In this document: positions 9,765 to 17,397 of the stretch, piece after piece
Numbering within the stretch: the first letter of the stretch is position 1
Layout: each line of letters begins with the position of its first letter
Assembly: GCA_020849655.1 (NCBI GenBank)
Contig: JADLFU010000089.1
Location: 1-35,909 of the forward strand
DNA: 35,909 nt
Direction: 5' to 3'
DNA from: Polyangiaceae bacterium
GTDB taxonomy: Bacteria; Myxococcota_A; Polyangia; Polyangiales; Polyangiaceae
Translations under genes and position numbers: made by a program
Notes under the pieces: model-generated
Seen by the model: the letters and a program-made list of their open reading frames with translations, nothing else
Told to the model about the DNA's origin: nothing
The model's database searches: none

Positions 9765-10833
9765 CTCGCACCGAGAGATCGAGCCTGTCGGAGAAGCGCG
9801 CCGTGTCGATGAGCTCCGGGCGCGTCGTCGTGATCAGCAGCTGGCCCTGTCGCTCGGCGAGCACCTCGAACAGCGCCGCCGTGCGCGCCTGATCGAGCTC
9901 GCTCGAGACGTCGTCCAGCAAGAACACCGGCAGCGCCGCCGCGGCCTCCGCGACCAGATCGAGCTCGCCGAGCTTCAGCGCGATCGTGAGCGCGCGGTGC
10001 TGCCCCTGCGAGGCGACGGCGCGCGCGGGGTGCCCGTCCAGCGAGAGCGCGACGTCGTCCCGGTGCGGGCCGAAGCCGGCCGAGCCTCGCGCGTGATCGC
10101 GCCCCCGCCGCAGAGAGAGCTCCGTCGCGAAGCGCGCCGCGTCGTCGACACCACCGGGCGCGTACTCGGCCCCGAGCGCGAGGCCGCGCGGGGCGATCCG
10201 CTCGAACCACCGGCGCGTGACCTCCGCGAGCGCCTGGGCCGTGCGTCGCCGCGCCACGGTGAGGCGCGCGCCGTGCGTCGCCGCGAGCGCCTCGAACGCG
10301 TCGAGCTCGCGCGCGGTCGGCCCGCGCTCGTCGAGCGCTCGCTTGCGCTGGCGCATCGCGTCCTCGTACCGCTCGCGATCGTCGGCGGACACCGGATCGA
10401 AGAACAGCGCGACGCGGTCGAGCAGCGTGCGCCGGCCCGCCGCGGCGCCCTGCGAGAGCTCGAGCTCCCCCGCGTGAAAGCACACGACGGGCGAGCGCGT
10501 CGCGAACGCCGCGAGGCTCCGCGGGCGCTTGCCCTCCGCGCGCACCGCGCGCCGCCCTCCCTCGATCACGACCTCCTGCACACAGGAGAGGCCGTCCCGC
10601 GTGAAGGTGGCGGTGACCTCGCCCCGCTCGCAGCCGTGGCGCGGGAGCTCTCCGAGCTTCGACGTGCGGAAGCTCCGCGACGTCGCCGCGAGGTACGCGG
10701 CCTCGAGCAGGCTGGTCTTGCCGTGCCCGTTCGGGCCCGAGATCACCGTCACGCGCGGCGACGGGCGCAGGGTGGTCCGCGCGAGGTTGCGGAGATCGGT
10801 GACCGCGAGCTCGCAGAGGACGAGCGGGCGCAC
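9748..10833 (-). CDS. recF: DNA replication and repair protein RecF
   Basis: 361 aa, the usual RecF length. RecF is an ABC-type ATPase that, with RecO and RecR, loads RecA at single-strand gaps. Walker A is GPNGHGKT near residue 31. The signature motif is SQGQHRAL near 279, and the Walker B/D-loop is VFLLDDVSSELD near 306. The N-terminus CELAVTDLRNLA is typical. The GTG at 10833, 5 nt after the dnaN stop, is the only start giving the right N-terminus. The gene lies between dnaN and mutH in one transcription unit. The classical dnaA-dnaN-recF-gyrB order is only partly kept, since neither dnaA nor gyrB is present here. Confidence 0.96.
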   Translation of the reverse strand: MRPLVLCELAVTDLRNLARTTLRPSPRVTVISGPNGHGKTSLLEAAYLAATSRSFRTSKLGELPRHGCERGEVTATFTRDGLSCVQEVVIEGGRRAVRAEGKRPRSLAAFATRSPVVCFHAGELELSQGAAAGRRTLLDRVALFFDPVSADDRERYEDAMRQRKRALDERGPTARELDAFEALAATHGARLTVARRRTAQALAEVTRRWFERIAPRGLALGAEYAPGGVDDAARFATELSLRRGRDHARGSAGFGPHRDDVALSLDGHPARAVASQGQHRALTIALKLGELDLVAEAAAALPVFLLDDVSSELDQARTAALFEVLAERQGQLLITTTRPELIDTARFSDRLDLSVRDGALG

Positions 10834-10838
10834 GCCGC

Positions 10839-11966
10839 TCAGATGCGCATCGGCATCACGACGGCGAGGTAGTCGCGGCCGTCGTCGTCGCCGGCCGGGC
10901 GCACGACCGCGGGATCGAGCTCGCCGGAGAGGCCGAGCGTGATCTCGTCGACGCCGTCGAGCGCGGCGAGCACGTCGAGGAAGTACTTCGCGTTGAAGCC
11001 GATCGTCAGATCGGCGCCCGCGTAGTCGATCGGCACCTCGTCCATGCCGTCGCCGCTCTCGGGGCTCTCGCTCGTCAGGCGCAGCGTGCCGGCCGTCAGC
11101 GCGAGCTTGATGCCGCCGGTGCGGTCGCTCGCGGCGAGGTTCATCGCCTTCAGCGCGTCGGCGAAGGCCGCGCGGGGGATGCGGGCCGTGCGCGCGCTCG
11201 CGGCGGGGATGACCTTGTCGTACGCGGGGAACTGCGCGTCGATGAGCTTCACGCCGAACAACCCGCCGGCCACCTCGAAGAACGCGGACGAGCCGGACGG
11301 GATGAGCGTGATCGTCCCCGCGCCGTCGCCCTTCGCCTCGTCGGCGAGCCGGCGCAGCTCGAGCACGGCCTTCAGCGGCACGAGCAGGCTCGCCTGGGTC
11401 GCGCTCTCGTGCGGCGCCTCGATCTTTGAGAGCCGGTGGCCGTCGGTCGTCACCATCCGCAGCCGGGACGTCGTCCACTCGAGCAGCGCGCTGTTCAGGT
11501 TCGGCCGGGTGTCGTCGGGCGAGATGCTGAACTGCGTGCGCGTGATGAACGTCGAGAGCATCGTCGCGGGCAGCACGAGCCGCGGCGCGTCGGCGTCGGG
11601 CTGCGGCAAGGTCGGGAACTCCGACCCCGGCACGCCGTGCAGCCGGTACTGTCGGGCCGCTCCCTGCGAGCGGATCTCGAGCTGCGTCGCGTTCTCGCTG
11701 AAGAGGCGCACGGGCCCCTCGACGAGGTGCTTGATGCGCTCGTGCAGGTCTCGGGCAGGCACCGCGATGGCGCCGGATCGCTTGATCTCGGCGGGCGCCT
11801 CGCCGCTGACGGAGAGGTACAGATCGGTCGCCCGGACCGACAGCACCGGACCGCGCGCGTCGAGCAGGACGTTCGACAGCACCGGCATCGTGCTCTTCTT
11901 GTCGGCGACGGCCTGCGCCCTGCCGACCAGGCGGAGCAGGTCTTTCTTGGCGACGGTGAGGTCCAT
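10839..11966 (-). CDS. dnaN: DNA polymerase III beta sliding clamp
   Basis: 375 aa from ATG 11966, full length for the family. The homodimeric clamp tethers Pol III and is also a docking platform for MutS, MutL and other repair proteins. Characteristic stretches include LLRLVGRAQAVADKKSTMPV at the N-terminus, GSEFPTLPQPD, VTTDGHRLSKIE, GVKLIDAQFPAYDKVIP, GFNAKYFLDVLAAL and the C-terminal YLAVVMPMRI. All three clamp domains are represented. It is the first gene of the dnaN-recF-mutH unit and is preceded by an AT-rich intergenic region with a candidate promoter about 15 nt upstream. Confidence 0.98.
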   Translation of the reverse strand: MDLTVAKKDLLRLVGRAQAVADKKSTMPVLSNVLLDARGPVLSVRATDLYLSVSGEAPAEIKRSGAIAVPARDLHERIKHLVEGPVRLFSENATQLEIRSQGAARQYRLHGVPGSEFPTLPQPDADAPRLVLPATMLSTFITRTQFSISPDDTRPNLNSALLEWTTSRLRMVTTDGHRLSKIEAPHESATQASLLVPLKAVLELRRLADEAKGDGAGTITLIPSGSSAFFEVAGGLFGVKLIDAQFPAYDKVIPAASARTARIPRAAFADALKAMNLAASDRTGGIKLALTAGTLRLTSESPESGDGMDEVPIDYAGADLTIGFNAKYFLDVLAALDGVDEITLGLSGELDPAVVRPAGDDDGRDYLAVVMPMRI

Positions 11967-11981
11967 GGCGCGCTACCGGAC

Positions 11982-12010
11982 CTCATACAGTCTCTCCGGA
12001 AGAGGAAGAA
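11982..12010 (-). promoter_or_regulatory. Candidate dnaN promoter
   Basis: On the minus strand TTCTTC (12010-12005) and TATGAG (11987-11982) are separated by 17 nt. The -10 is preceded directly by TG. The predicted start site near 11975 would leave a leader of about 9 nt before the ATG at 11966. The -35 is weak. Confidence 0.4.
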
Positions 12011-12240
12011 TTGAAATTTCGTCGTGGTCGTAGGGCCTGTGGAGATCGGGGATATCTCTCCAATCGCCTGAAATCATGGGAAATTCTTTCGTTCGAGGTG
12101 GGGACATCGGGAGCGGGCGCGCGGGGGGTCTCCTGGGGACGACCCAGGCACGTTCGGGCCGTCCCCGCCTCGTCGACAACGAACCCCCATGATCTTCCAC
12201 AGGTTCCCCCCGGCCGGGCGCCTGCGGTGGACCCGACCCG

Positions 12241-12249
12241 TGCTAGACG
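12241..12249 (+). promoter_or_regulatory. Candidate extended -10 for tRNA-Arg
   Basis: TG-C-TAGACG (12241-12249) ends 10 nt before the first base of the mature tRNA at 12260, giving a transcription start a few bases upstream of the tRNA 5' end. No clear -35 is seen. Confidence 0.45.
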
Positions 12250-12259
12250 GGGCAGGTCG

Positions 12260-12333
12260 GCGCTCGTAGCTCAGCTGGATAGAGCGGGAGATTTCTAATC
12301 TCCTGGTCGCAGGTTCGAGTCCTGCCGGGCGCG
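12260..12333 (+). tRNA. tRNA-Arg (anticodon UCU)
   Basis: A complete 74-nt cloverleaf. The acceptor stem GCGCTCG pairs with CGGGCGC (one T-G and otherwise Watson-Crick pairs). The D stem is GCTC/GAGC, and the anticodon stem is GGAGA/TCTCC with loop TTTCTAA, so the anticodon is TCT at 12294-12296. The T arm is GCAGG-TTCGAGT-CCTGC and the discriminator base is G. The 3' CCA is not encoded. It reads AGA/AGG codons, which are rare in this GC-rich genome. The 3' part of the opposite-strand DUF1704 gene overlaps it. Confidence 0.97.
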
Positions 12334-13311
12334 CGAAGCCTCTGCCGCGTCGAGCGCGCGCGCCCGCGCGTACGCGCCCACGTACACCCGCTCGCGCCCG
12401 AGCCCGCCGCCCCGCAGCGCGCGCGAGGCCACGCGCACCGCGCCGTCCACGCGCTCGCCGAGCCCCTCCAGCGCCTCCACGATCTGCCAGAGGTCCGCGC
12501 CGTCGTGGGCCATTCGCGCGGCGACGTGCCGCCGGCCGAGCTCGGCGCGCCGCTCGCGGTCGAGCAGCCCCGCGCGCAGCTCGGCGACCAGCGCGCGCCC
12601 CTCCTCGAGATCGGCGTCGCCCGCCGGGCGCATCGGCGCGCCCGCGGCGCGGCGGCGCAGCGACGGCAGCACGTGGCCCTCGATCTCGTGCACCGCGACG
12701 CGCAGGGCCTGCCGCTCGGTGTGGAGGCGCCGCCCTGCGATCTGCACGACGCCGTCGCCCGTCGCGGCGAGCGCCGCCAGATCCTCGCGCACGACCACGC
12801 GGACCGGCAGGCGCAACGAGCCGATCGCGCGACGGAGCACGCTGAGCAGCGAGTGAGCGTCGTCGCGGTCGTCGCTGACGACGCGTCGCTCGCCGTCGTC
12901 GCTCGCGGACAGCCGCGACCAGCGCGTCGCGCGCGCGTCGTCCTCGGGCGTCGACCCGAACCTCCGCGCCGCGAGCGCCGGCAGGCGCGGCGTGTCGATG
13001 GCGCGCGCGATCTCCAGCTCGAGCTGCGCCTCGGCGATCCGCGCGGCGAGCTCCGGGTCGTCGCGGCCCGCGGGGTCGCCGAGCGCGAGGTCGAGCGCGC
13101 GCGCGATCTCGTCGAGCCCGTCCGCCGCGCGGTAGCGAAACCGGGGCGACCCGCGCGCCCGCCCGCGCGCCGCCGCGGTGAGCCGCGCCACCTCGGCTGC
13201 GTAGCCCACGGGCGTCGCGCGCCCGACCAGCGCGATCCGCTCCGCCGCCGCCTCCACCCGCCGCGCGATCCGCGCGCGCGCGTCGTCGAGCGGCGCCGGG
13301 GCCGCCGTCAC
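12295..13311 (-). CDS. DUF1704 (QEGLA-motif) family metallopeptidase-like protein
   Basis: 338 aa from a GTG at 13311 whose GTGA overlaps the PhoH stop. The DUF1704 hallmark is present: HEIEGH (208-213, an HExxxH zinc motif) followed by EEGRALVAEL (236-245), a variant of the QEGLA motif that supplies the third ligand. Eukaryotic relatives (MATCAP) are tyrosine carboxypeptidases acting on tubulin; the bacterial substrate is unknown. The protein is shorter than many family members. The last ~12 residues (RARQDSNLRPGD) are encoded by the reverse complement of the tRNA-Arg gene, and the stop codon lies in the anticodon loop. The natural C-terminus may therefore have been replaced. It is coupled to the PIN-PhoH gene. 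Confidence 0.82.
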   Translation of the reverse strand: MTAAPAPLDDARARIARRVEAAAERIALVGRATPVGYAAEVARLTAAARGRARGSPRFRYRAADGLDEIARALDLALGDPAGRDDPELAARIAEAQLELEIARAIDTPRLPALAARRFGSTPEDDARATRWSRLSASDDGERRVVSDDRDDAHSLLSVLRRAIGSLRLPVRVVVREDLAALAATGDGVVQIAGRRLHTERQALRVAVHEIEGHVLPSLRRRAAGAPMRPAGDADLEEGRALVAELRAGLLDRERRAELGRRHVAARMAHDGADLWQIVEALEGLGERVDGAVRVASRALRGGGLGRERVYVGAYARARALDAAEASRARQDSNLRPGD

Positions 13312-14636
13312 AGCAGGTTCGCCGCCAGCTCGGCGAGATCCGAGCGCTCGCCCTTCGACAGCACGACGTGCCCCGCGATCGCCTGCCCCTTGAACCTGTG
13401 GGCGGCCACCGTCAGGCCGTTGGTCGCGCTGTCGACGTAAGGATTGTCGATCTGAAACGGATCGCCGGTGAGCACGATCTTCGTGCCCTCGCCGCAGCGG
13501 GTGATGATGGTCTTCACCTCGTGCGGGGTGAGGTTCTGGGCCTCGTCGATGATGAGGTACTGGTGCGGCAGCGATCGGCCGCGGATGTAGGTCAGCGGCT
13601 CGATGTGCACGGTGCCGTTGTCGAGCAGCTCCATGAAGCTGCGGCCGCCCTCGCGCTTCTTCTCCGTCTTGTCCTTCGCGCCGTAGAGGAACTCGAGGTT
13701 GTCGAAGATGGGCTGCATCCACGGGTTGAGCTTCTCGTCGATGTCGCCGGGCAGGTAGCCGACGTCGCGCCCGAGCGGGATGATGGGGCGCGAGACGAGC
13801 ATGCGCGTGTACACCTCGTCGTCGACGGTGCGGCGCAGACCCGCGGCGATCGCGAGCAGCGTCTTGCCGGTGCCCGCCTTGCCGAGCACCGTCACGAGCC
13901 TCACCGAGTTGTCGAGCAGCAGCTCGAGCGCGAACGTCTGCTCCCGGTTGCGCGGGCGCAGGCCCATCACGCCCGCGGGCGGCACGCGGAGCGGCAGGAT
14001 GAGCTGGCGATCGCCGTGGAACCGCCCGAGCGCCGTGTGCGTCGGCGAGCTCTCGTCACGCAACAGGACACACACGTTGGCCGACAGCTCGACGCCCTTC
14101 GGCGGGGGCAGCTGCCCGTCGTGGAAGAACCTGTCGACGATCTCCGGCGCGACGGGCACCTCGATGATCCCGTGGTCGACCTCGTCGGGCTCGACGCGCT
14201 GGTTCTCGTAGTTCTCGCTCGCGACGCCCACCGCGTCCGCGCGGATGCGCAGGTTGGTGTCCATCGTGACGAACACGGTCGGGCGGTCGCGCGCCGCGCG
14301 CATCTCGAGGATGGCCGTCTGCAGGATGGCCTGGTCCTGCGCGGTCTTGTCGAGCGCGCTCGCGAGCTCCGGGCGGTCCTTCGGGACGGCGACGCGCAGC
14401 GTGCCGCCGCCCGGCAGCCCGACGCCCTTCGCGAGCGAGCCGCCCTTCGCGCGGAGCTCGTCGAGGAACCTGCACACGGTGCGCGCGTTGCGCCCGCGCT
14501 CCGTGCCCTCGCGCTTGAACTGGTCGACCTCCTCGATGACGAAGATCGGGAGGATGACGTCGTTGTCCTCGAACTGGTAGATGGCGTGCGGGTCGTAGAG
14601 GATGACGTTCGTGTCGAGGACGTAGTTCTTCTTCAT
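13308..14636 (-). CDS. PhoH family ATPase with N-terminal PIN domain
   Basis: 442 aa from ATG 14636, matching the PIN-PhoH (PhoH2/YlaK) class. The N-terminal PIN nuclease domain (about 1-150) starts KNYVLDTNVILYDPHAIYQF and has further acidic residues in FVIEEVDQFKREGTERGRNA, DQAILQTA and TVFVTMDTNLRIRA. The C-terminal PhoH helicase-like domain has Walker A GKAGTGKT near 251 and Walker B YLIIDEAQNLTPHEVKTIIT, followed by KIVLTGDPFQIDNPYVD. PIN-PhoH proteins are ATP-dependent RNA helicase/RNases; the cellular targets here are unknown. The stop overlaps the GTG start of the DUF1704 gene, so the two are co-translated. Upstream is a 160-bp divergent gap with the MshEN-HEAT gene. Confidence 0.95.
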   Translation of the reverse strand: MKKNYVLDTNVILYDPHAIYQFEDNDVILPIFVIEEVDQFKREGTERGRNARTVCRFLDELRAKGGSLAKGVGLPGGGTLRVAVPKDRPELASALDKTAQDQAILQTAILEMRAARDRPTVFVTMDTNLRIRADAVGVASENYENQRVEPDEVDHGIIEVPVAPEIVDRFFHDGQLPPPKGVELSANVCVLLRDESSPTHTALGRFHGDRQLILPLRVPPAGVMGLRPRNREQTFALELLLDNSVRLVTVLGKAGTGKTLLAIAAGLRRTVDDEVYTRMLVSRPIIPLGRDVGYLPGDIDEKLNPWMQPIFDNLEFLYGAKDKTEKKREGGRSFMELLDNGTVHIEPLTYIRGRSLPHQYLIIDEAQNLTPHEVKTIITRCGEGTKIVLTGDPFQIDNPYVDSATNGLTVAAHRFKGQAIAGHVVLSKGERSDLAELAANLL

Positions 14637-14796
14637 GCGCGGAGGGAGCCTCGCACGACTGCGCGGCGGGGCGCGAGGGTCGGCGAGGCGCGGTCCGTCG
14701 GCGCCGGTCGCGGGCGGGCGGCGGGCGCGAGCGCGCGAACATCCGCCACTTTCTCGCCGCCTCGTCGGCGCGTGTGCGATCCTCCGCTCCCACCGC

Positions 14797-17397
14797 ATGG
14801 GCTCCCTCTCCTCGCAGATCGTCGCGCGCGAGATCGCCTCGATGAAGGAGGTCGAGGAGGCCCTCGCCCGGCAGGTGCTCTACGGCGCGGACCTCGTCAC
14901 GAACCTGCTCGAGGTCATCGGCCCAGGGCAAGAGGCCGCGCTCGGGTACGTCCTCGCCGAGCACTACGGCCTGCGCCCGTGGCCGTCGGGCCCGCTGCCT
15001 CAGGCCGCGCCGGAGCTGTGCGCGAAGGTGCCGACCGAGCTCGCGACGCGGCACGTGTTCGCGGTGATCGGGGCCGACGCGGGCAGGGTGCTCGTCGCGA
15101 CGCTCGAGCCGCTGCCGGACGACGTGAAGGCCGCGCTCGAGGAGGCGACGGCGGCCGAGATCGTCGAGCACGCCGTCCCGTCGATCCGCATCCGCCAGGC
15201 GCTCGCGCGCGACCACGCCGCGCCGCTCGAGCGGCGCTTCACCCGGCTGCTCGCGCGGCTCGACTCGCGCCCGGACCCCGCGCCGAGCACGGTGCCGCCG
15301 CCGGCCGAGGGCGCGCCGGTGGTCGACGTGCCGAGGTTCCCGCGGGCGTTCACGACCGAGCTCGCGGCCGTCACCGCGGCCCTCCCGCGCCCGCCGTCCG
15401 CGCCGCCGCCGGCGCGCCTCTTGCGCTGGGTGCGCTCGGCGCGGCCCGCGCTCGCGAAGGGCACGCGCCGCCGCGGTCCGTTCACCGCCGGCGACGCCGA
15501 GGAGGCCTTCGACGCCGCGACGTCGCCCGAGGACGTGCTGTCGACCGTGTTCGATTTCACGCGCCAGTTCTTCGCGTTCACCGCGCTGTTCGTCGTGCAC
15601 GGCGACCTCGCCGAGGGCCGCGACGCGTGGGGCCCGGGCGCGACGCGCGAGGAGGTCGCGGGCGTCGGCGTCCCGCTCGATCTGCAGAGCTGCCTGTCGC
15701 TCGCGCGCAACCGCGGGAACGCCCTCGCGCTCACGCTCGATCCGCACGGCCTCGACGCGGCGATCGCCAAGGACCTGCGGCGCCCGGTCACGGCGTCGGT
15801 CGTCGTCTTGCCGCTCACGGTGAGGTCCCGGACGGTGGCGCTCCTGTGGGGCGATGACGGGACGACCGATCTCGAGCTCGCCGACGTCGGCGACGCGTGG
15901 GCGATCGTCTCGCTCGGCGCGCAGGCGCTCGGCCGCATCGCGCGCGCCCGCCGGCGCCAGGCGCAGCAGGGAGCTTCGCCCCAGGCGCCGCCCGCGACCC
16001 GCCGCCAGACCCTCTCGGGCTTCGCCGTCCCGCACGCGCCCGCGCCGGCCGACAACCCGCGGGAGCGACAGGCCGAGGCGCTCGCGCGCGCCCTCGCCGC
16101 AGAGCCGTCGAAGCTCGAGTCGGCCCCGCCGCCTTCGGGTGATCTCCCGCCGCGCCGCACGACCGAGGCGTTCGCCGCGCGGCCCGCGACCGTCCCTCCG
16201 CCCGCGCCCGCGCCGCAGGTCGACTCCGCGCCGACGGCGGGCGACGACACGCACGCGCCCGAGGCTCCCCCCGCCGTGATCCCCGAGGCGCCGCCGTCCG
16301 ATCCCGCGCCCCCCGCGTCGGACGGATCGCCGATCATCGAGACGACCGAGGCCGTCGAGGACGATCTCTTGCGCGCGGCCCTCGAGGATCTGGAGCCGCC
16401 GAGCGCGCGCGTCGACGAGGACAGCTCGTCGAGGTCGCGCGTCTCGTACCAGGCGCCCGCCGCGCCGCCCACGATGCGCGCGCCCGTGAGCTCGCTGCCG
16501 TCGGTGATCGTCGCGCTCGGCTCGCGAGAAGAGGAGGCGGTCGAGCGCCTGCTCTCGTCGCCCACGGACGACTCGGCCCTCAGCGACGTGCTCCGGCTCG
16601 GCGTGACGGCGATCCCGTCGCTCCTCGCGCGGCTGCCTGGGCCGCTCTCCGCGTCTCGGGCCGATCTGATGACAGGCAAGGCGCGCGCGAGCGCCGCGTC
16701 GCCCATCCTGCAGGCGCTGGTCGCGATGCGCCGAGGCGCGCTGCCGTTCCTCGTCGTGCAGAGCGCGAACGTCGACGCGGGCACGCGGTTCTACGCGACG
16801 GTCGCGCTCGGCGAGCTGCCCTACCCGGAGACGGCGACCGCGCTGCTCGCGCGCCTGTTCGACCCGGACGACGACGTGCGGCGCGCGGCGACGACCGCGT
16901 GCCGGGCGCTGCGGGGCTCTGCTGACACCTTCCAGCTCGTCACGAAGGGCCTGATGAAGACGCTCGAGAGCAACCTCGAGCGCGCGCAGCGCCGCGCCCA
17001 GGCGGCCGACGCGCTCGGCGCCATCGCGGCCCCCGACGCGGCCTTGGCGCTCATCGCGATGCTCGCGCACAGCGAGGCGCGCGTCGTCGCGGCGTGCCTC
17101 GACGCCCTGCGCCGGCTGACATGTCAGGATTTCGGCGACGACCAGGCGGCGTGGCAGGTGTGGTGGAGGCGCCACGGCGCCGAGGATCGCGCGCTCTGGC
17201 TGATCGACTCGCTCACGCACCGGTCGCCCGAGCTGCGGGAGCGCGCGGCGCTCGAGCTCGCGCCGCTCGTGCCGTTCGAGCTCGACGCGCTCTCCTCGCT
17301 CGGCGAGGCGGCGCGCGCGAGCGTCCAGGCCAAGGTTCGAGCACACTGGGAGGCGCACCGAGGTGGTGAGCCACGCGCCCACCGGAGCACGTCATGA
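14797..17397 (+). CDS. MshEN-like, GAF-like and HEAT-repeat fusion protein
   Basis: 866 aa from ATG 14797. Residues 1-150 resemble the MshEN / type II secretion ATPase N-terminal fold (AALGYVLAEHYGLRPWPSGP, FAVIGADAGRVLVATLEPLP), a module that can bind c-di-GMP in other proteins. Residues about 244-395 look like a GAF sensor domain (EDVLSTVFDFTRQFFAFTAL, VVLPLTVRSRTVALLWGDD). A Pro/Ala-rich linker runs to about 580. HEAT repeats follow to the end (RFYATVALGELPYPETATAL, DDVRRAATTACRALRG, ELRERAALELAPLV). There is no ATPase core, so it is not a secretion motor. The stop overlaps the next start (ATGA). A regulatory scaffold linking a nucleotide-sensing head to a HEAT platform is inference. Confidence 0.75.
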   Translation: MGSLSSQIVAREIASMKEVEEALARQVLYGADLVTNLLEVIGPGQEAALGYVLAEHYGLRPWPSGPLPQAAPELCAKVPTELATRHVFAVIGADAGRVLVATLEPLPDDVKAALEEATAAEIVEHAVPSIRIRQALARDHAAPLERRFTRLLARLDSRPDPAPSTVPPPAEGAPVVDVPRFPRAFTTELAAVTAALPRPPSAPPPARLLRWVRSARPALAKGTRRRGPFTAGDAEEAFDAATSPEDVLSTVFDFTRQFFAFTALFVVHGDLAEGRDAWGPGATREEVAGVGVPLDLQSCLSLARNRGNALALTLDPHGLDAAIAKDLRRPVTASVVVLPLTVRSRTVALLWGDDGTTDLELADVGDAWAIVSLGAQALGRIARARRRQAQQGASPQAPPATRRQTLSGFAVPHAPAPADNPRERQAEALARALAAEPSKLESAPPPSGDLPPRRTTEAFAARPATVPPPAPAPQVDSAPTAGDDTHAPEAPPAVIPEAPPSDPAPPASDGSPIIETTEAVEDDLLRAALEDLEPPSARVDEDSSSRSRVSYQAPAAPPTMRAPVSSLPSVIVALGSREEEAVERLLSSPTDDSALSDVLRLGVTAIPSLLARLPGPLSASRADLMTGKARASAASPILQALVAMRRGALPFLVVQSANVDAGTRFYATVALGELPYPETATALLARLFDPDDDVRRAATTACRALRGSADTFQLVTKGLMKTLESNLERAQRRAQAADALGAIAAPDAALALIAMLAHSEARVVAACLDALRRLTCQDFGDDQAAWQVWWRRHGAEDRALWLIDSLTHRSPELRERAALELAPLVPFELDALSSLGEAARASVQAKVRAHWEAHRGGEPRAHRSTS

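Larger units (their letters stand above)
11967..12259. other. AT-rich intergenic region with DnaA-box-like 9-mers
   Basis: This 293-bp gap between dnaN and tRNA-Arg is visibly richer in A/T (notably 12001-12110) than any other stretch of the window. It contains TGTGGAGAT at 12038-12046, which is 7 of 9 to the reverse of the TTATCCACA DnaA box, and TCTTCCACA at 12193-12201, which is 7 of 9 on the plus strand. The gap also holds the dnaN and tRNA promoters. It could be part of a replication origin or a DnaA-responsive control region; two imperfect boxes are not enough to call oriC. A 75-codon minus ORF through it has low third-position GC and is not believed. Confidence 0.45.

Noticed and set aside
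11973-12200. 75-codon minus ORF upstream of dnaN
   Set aside because: Low third-position GC unlike real genes here, no motif, and it lies in the AT-rich regulatory gap.
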